The notes under the pieces: generated by a model | What the model was told of the DNA's origin: nothing | The model's input: only the letters and a program-made list of their open reading frames with translations | Database searches by the model: none | Part shown: piece after piece, positions 59,250-64,000 of the stretch | How the letters are laid out: the number at the start of each line of letters is the position of its first letter | Position numbering within the stretch: the first letter of the stretch is position 1 | Position numbers and translations under genes: made by a program | DNA from: Tachypleus tridentatus | Taxonomy: Eukaryota > Arthropoda > Merostomata > Xiphosura > Limulidae | DNA length: 64,000 bases | NCBI RefSeq assembly: GCF_004210375.1 | Contig: NC_134834.1 | Span: 152,429,009-152,493,008, forward strand | Reading direction: 5' to 3'

Positions 59250-61560
59250 AGAAAATGAGCATCATATTAGTTGTTTTAAGGATAGGCTTAATTGTGACTA
59301 CTTTAAATGTTAGAAGTTTAAGAAATAAAATAAATGGCTTTAGGTCACTGGTAGGATGGAGCATTTTGATATAATAGAAATATCTGAAACATGGTTTACT
59401 GTAGATGATTTTGATGATAAAGTTCTTTGAAATACAGAGTTAGAGATTATTTAATAGGGATAGAGTACTACAGAGAAGTAATGGCTATATGTATATAAAA
59501 TGCGAGTTTCATTCTGTTGAAGTTGGGGATAAAGACATTAGTAAGGAGACTGAATCCATTTGAGATTTTACTAGCAAATATATTGGCAGCTTAGTTATCT
59601 GGAGACACTGATGAAATGTTGACAAATTCTAAAGATAAGCTTTTAAATTTTCAAGATAAATAATTATTTACAGAAAGAAAAGGAAGGCTGAAAGTCAACA
59701 ACCAAGTGCCATTATAAAGGGCAAGAGATGTAAAATAAAAGATAAGCATCAAAAGTTTAAGAAGTTAAACTGGCTAGTATGACAGGATACATAGAAGATT
59801 ATATAAAGACAGTTGATCAAACAGGAAATTAGGACATCAAAAGGATGTATGAAAAAATGGTGGCAAGAAATTTAAAATTAACAGCAAGGATTTCTTTAAA
59901 TACATTAAGGGTAAACAAAATGTTAGGATGGGAGAACCCTTAATGGATGATAAAAGAAGGCTTGTATCTGACAATTAAGAGACAGCTGAGTTCAAATTGT
60001 TTTTTCTTTAGTCTTTATTGACGATGATGTGACCAGTATTCCTTATCTTGAACAGTTAATAGAAAAAAACAAGGTCATGCTGCATTAATTCTGAGCTTAT
60101 TAAGAAACAATTGGAAAGTTTAAAGAATGTTAAGGCTCCTGGGTCAAATAATATTTACCCAAGGGTTTTGAAGAAGATTAAGAATTGGATATGTTAATCA
60201 CTTGCTACTATTTTTGTACAAACTTGATTAGTGCCAAAGAATTGAAAGTTAGCTGGTATCACTCCTCTTTACAAGGAAATACAAACTGTTCCAGTAATTA
60301 TAGGCCTACTTGTCTTACATCAGTGATAGTAAAAGATTTGGTGAAACTGATGAAAGATGCTTTGCACAGTCATTTAATAAAATTAAGAATTTTACTGTAC
60401 AGTGAACATGGTTGTACTAAGGGAAAATCTTGATTTGCAAATATTTTTACATTCTTTGGAAAGGTTACAGTTTATGTAAAAGTGTAGATTTGGTGTACCT
60501 TGATTTTCAGAAAATATCTGATAAGGTGCCACATAAAAGATGTGTAAAAAAAATTCTCTCTATGATGTAGGTGACAAGTGAGCTAACTGGTGAAAAGAGT
60601 AGCTGGATGGAAGAAAGCAAAAGGATTGTTATAGAGTTCAGTCAATCTGGATTAATATCACAGGGCTCAGTCTGGCCTTTTGCTCTTTTTGATTTACAAA
60701 AATAACATAGATGAAGGAATGTCATTGAATTACATAAATATGCTAATAAAATTAGTCTTGATGTTGCTAGCTGTGAAAATGATGCTGCTGCTTTAGAAAA
60801 GGATATGGATCATTTAGTGAGTTGGGCAAATAAATGGTTGATAGGTTATAATTACAATAAATGCAAGATAATGCATGAAGGTTATCATAATTTGAATTAT
60901 AACTTAGATGGGAATAACCTTAACAGTGGTATGAATGAGAGACTTTGAGGTAACAGTTGATCAGTCTCAAAATCCATCTAAGCAATACTTTGTTGCTAGT
61001 GGTAGTACAAATATAATTTTAGGTTATATTTACATAAATATTGAATCCAGGTCTAAAGAGGTTATAATTCCACTGCATGGGTCTGGCGAGACCACATTTG
61101 GAGTAGTATGTTCAGTCTTGGGCTTCTTACCTTAGAAATGTCACTGAATTATTGGAAAGGGTTTGAAGGAGACTTACTAAAATAGTGCCTGTGATGGAGG
61201 GATTGTAATATGAGAATAAGTTAAGATTTATGAAACTGTTTTTTCTTGAAAAAAAATGACAGTTAAGGGTGGGTATCTGATAAGGTGTTTAAGATTGTAA
61301 GAAGGCTTGATAGTGCTGGTACTCTATCCCTTTTTTTCATACTTAACAGTGAGAATAGTAGGAGTAGAAGATAAATATAAAGTATGACAAGGAAGAAGTC
61401 TTCTTTACGTAAGACAGTTTTATTTTTCTAACAGGGTAGGTGGCCTCTGGAATGGGTTGCCTTCAGATGTTGTGAAAGAAGTGAACTTTAAACGAGTTTA
61501 AAGGATTGCCTGGTAAATACCAAAACAATAAGGGCTGGTTTTAAATTTTTTTATTTAATG
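59250..61560 (+). pseudogene. LINE (CR1-like) relic: endonuclease plus reverse transcriptase
   Basis: Plus-strand pieces in the order of a LINE ORF2, with stops and shifts: apurinic-type endonuclease N-terminus LNVRSLRNKINGFRSLV (59,302) and EISETWFTVDDFDD (59,365); RT motifs NVKAPGSNNIYPRVLKK (60,126), NYRPTCLTSVI (60,295), SEHGCTKGKS (60,400), VDLVYLDFQKISDKVPHKR (60,485-60,541) and ISQGSVWPFALF (60,655); YANK where the catalytic F/Y-A-D-D should be (60,740); HLVSWANKWLIGYNYNKCKI (60,812-60,871); and the terminal GLWNGLPSDVVKEV (61,443-61,485). The catalytic aspartates are lost, so it is dead. It has the same family signature as the minus-strand relic at 26,320-27,570. It lies between two direct repeats. 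Confidence 0.9.
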
Positions 61561-61650
61561 ATTTTAGTTTAGCTTAGAGGATTGGGCAGGTAAGATGTAC
61601 AAACATGCCCCTTGTTATCCCTAAACATTATCATTATGTTGATTGACATT

Positions 61651-61808
61651 TCATTGTCAGTTAAGCCTATCAGTAGTATTTCATTACATTACGACAAACT
61701 TTTCAAAGTACATATCTGCGAAATAAGTTACACTGTAAATACGAGAACTATAAAGTCTAAAATACAAGTAAAAATGATAAATATTGACAGTCTATTGAAT
61801 TTTAATTT
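61651..61808 (+). repeat. Direct repeat, right copy flanking a LINE
   Basis: Matches 58,733-58,905 at about three bases in four by eye. It shares TTCATTGTCAGTTAAG exactly and ACAAACTTTTCAAAGTACAT nearly so, ending near ATTGACAGTCTATTGAAT. Confidence 0.75.
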
Positions 61809-61819
61809 TCAAATTTCAA

Positions 61820-63530
61820 TAGACCAAGATAACTGAATACTCACTGCCCATTCAAAAGTTTATAAAGTAACGTCTGAAGTTCAATTTCAAGTCAGTGGAA
61901 GTACGGTCGACCCTGTTAACTTAAAATAAAGTTGTATAACTTAGGATATAAGAAACATATCAATTAATAACTAAATTAACAATAAAATCAAAACGACGTT
62001 TCGATCGCTAAATTAATCATACTATTATGATTTCATCACGTACGTCAAGGTACTTAAGCACTTCATCCAAAATGTAAATTTTGAAATCCAGATTTTTTTT
62101 AATGGAAAATAACTTGATAACCATTTAAAAGAAAATAAAAAGTTTTGTTAATATATTTTTATTTTTAAATTTCTTAATAAATAAGTAATTTTAAAAAAAA
62201 GTGTTGAAAAATGTGTTATATTAGTAACTGCATGATTTACGTCACAAACCAATATAATATACCAGTTACTCGATTAGTTATGCCAAAAATAAACTAGAAG
62301 TGATTGAGCATTTGTTGGGTTGTGTTTCGTAACGGATAGTATTAGATGAGCGCCTTAAAAGAGAATCCAGGTAATCCTCGTTTGTATATGCTTTATATCC
62401 TTCTGAACACTTTTTATTAGTTTGTATATTGTTATCGCATAACATTATATAGTGCATTTCAAAAGTTATTTGTTTTACTCCTTAATACTTGGATGAGTGA
62501 TAGATGTTTCGTAGACTACTTTAGTTCATAGCTTAGGCCTAACGACACGTAACTGAAGGCAATACTAATGGTTCTACGACTTGTACTACTACCTTTATTA
62601 GTATCGGTAGTTAACATTATGTTAAGTTAAAAAAATTCACTAGCACCGTACTAGTTCTGTTGACATCATATTCATAGATATTAACAGTTACAAGATGCTT
62701 TTAGGAGTGATGGGTTTATTCAAGGGTTTAAAATTTCTAGACAATAAATCGTGAATAGTGTTCTTGCTGGAGATTGGAGTGGAGAGAGGCATGATTTGAG
62801 GTTTTTAAGATGTGGAACACATGATATCAACTAATGACATGTTATTTTCTTGTTTTTAATCAGTTAACATGTCCAAACAATGAGACAAATATTTGTTTTT
62901 GAAAATGTAGGTTCAAAATTTGAGAAATTTTTCTATTGACAGGTTATATGTTAGATTCTACCACACAAACATAAATTTTAGTTGCACATATATCCTTTAT
63001 ATATAGTTAGATTTAAGCAAGATAAATTAAAATTTTACACAAAGTGGGAATCTTGAAGAATTATATTTCCCAGCTATAGAAGTGTGTGAATGTATAAAGC
63101 TTGCATAAATAAAATATGAATGAATGTACACCAAATCTCAAAAGGAAAACATTTATAGTAAGAGTACATGCTTAGTCTGCATGATTTATTGCAAGGCAGT
63201 TGTACCCTCACTAATTAGACATCCATTTTAAAATATGTTGGTTATTGCTCAAGCTGTTGTGTAATATTTGTCAGTGACCAATGAGCAAATGTTAAAACTA
63301 AAACCAGCATGTTTTCCAAGATAGTTTGAATTGGCCCCATTCACCTCTTTCAGTTTTTTGAAAACTATTATTTGCACTTCAAATTATGACACTTGAACAA
63401 CCAATTGCCAGCTTAAAATGTTCCAGTAATTGTTTTCTCAGTCGCTTTAATTTCTTAAAAAGCTACCTTGTTCTTTCAAAGTAAGGTTTCAAGGAGGCAA
63501 GTTGTATCTTTAGTCTGGTCAACATTACAT
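61820..63530. other. Intergenic, no gene recognised
   Basis: AT-rich. No open frame above background and no repeat recognised. Confidence 0.4.
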
Positions 63531-63534
63531 ACTA

Positions 63535-63604
63535 CAGTGGAATCCCTCTAAAGCAGCCACCTTCAGGACTGAGATAAACTGGCATGAGTAGAGGGGTTCC
63601 ACTG
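63535..63604. mobile_element. 70-bp MITE with 16-bp inverted repeats and TA flanks
   Basis: The left terminus is CAGTGGAATCCCTCTA. The right terminus, read inward, is CAGTGGAACCCCTCTA (one mismatch). TA lies directly outside both ends (63,533-63,534 and 63,605-63,606). The CAGTGGAAC-type end and TA duplication suggest a pogo/Tigger-like origin (inference). The interior of about 38 bp is non-coding. Confidence 0.85.
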
Positions 63605-63609
63605 TATTT

Positions 63610-64000
63610 AAACCTAAATACATTTTTAAGTTAGAGTGGAACTCAGTAGCATTGATATAGAAATTTGATTTTTGTTGTTATTTAACTGCATAAAAACAAA
63701 CAAACCAGAAAATGTTTTATATCCTCTATTTGCAAAATTTTAAATGATTTAGCAATCTACATTCAACAAAAATAGAGTTCAAACTTGTCCACTATAATAC
63801 AACTAAGACAGATCGCATTGTAAAGACTGAAGGTGGTCAGTTTTATAATCTTGGATATGATTATACGAGTTCATGTCTGCCATGTCGTTGTAACTTCTGC
63901 CTCAGCCAGCAATGACTGAAGGGTCAATATAATAAAAAATACTAAATTTATATTAATCCTTTTGTCATTTTCATTGCCTTTGTTGATTTGCATTCAAAAT
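63610..64000. other. Intergenic, no gene recognised
   Basis: No element or gene recognised up to the window end. Confidence 0.4.

Overview
The window is eukaryotic, AT-rich and repeat-dominated. It has spliced coding exons with GT-AG introns, tRNA-derived SINEs, LINE and Penelope-type retroelement relics, MITEs and a 500-base run of N. The SINE families look like those I recall from horseshoe crab genomes (Xiphosura: Limulus/Tachypleus/Carcinoscorpius). That assignment rests on memory and was not searched. No operons, phage or CRISPR arrays are present.

Layout. (1) Positions 1 to about 22,640 are one tandem satellite with a monomer of about 48-52 bp. It is organised into a higher-order repeat of about 5.33 kb: two full units lie at 4,525-9,860 and 9,861-15,195, preceded by a rearranged shorter unit and the tail of another. 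The part after 15.2 kb is more diverged, and the right edge decays into unique sequence. (2) 22.7-34.5 kb is non-coding and packed with tRNA-derived SINEs (three head types), one broken minus-strand LINE and a 4 x 52 bp tandem repeat. (3) 34.58-38.69 kb is a second, unrelated minisatellite of about 49 bp. It holds a homogeneous 36-bp sub-array and is interrupted by a dead Penelope-like element with reverse transcriptase and GIY-YIG remnants. (4) 38.9-40.5 kb has more SINEs, then the gap at 40,532-41,031. (5) 41-64 kb carries a Tc1/mariner-type MITE, a hammerhead-like hairpin, a decayed transposase-like gene, one recognisable host gene, and two more LINE relics.

The only host gene I can support is a TMEM179-type four-pass membrane protein on the minus strand: exons at 52,838-53,123, 49,864-49,992, 49,120-49,204 and 48,510-48,683. 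Splice phases are mutually consistent. Exons 2-4 are open, but the first coding exon needs three single-base frame corrections, so it is either assembly error or a young pseudogene. A decayed duplicate of its last exon sits in intron 2. Intron 1 holds a 548-bp element with terminal inverted repeats.

Most short open frames in the window are satellite translations or chance frames and are not listed as genes.
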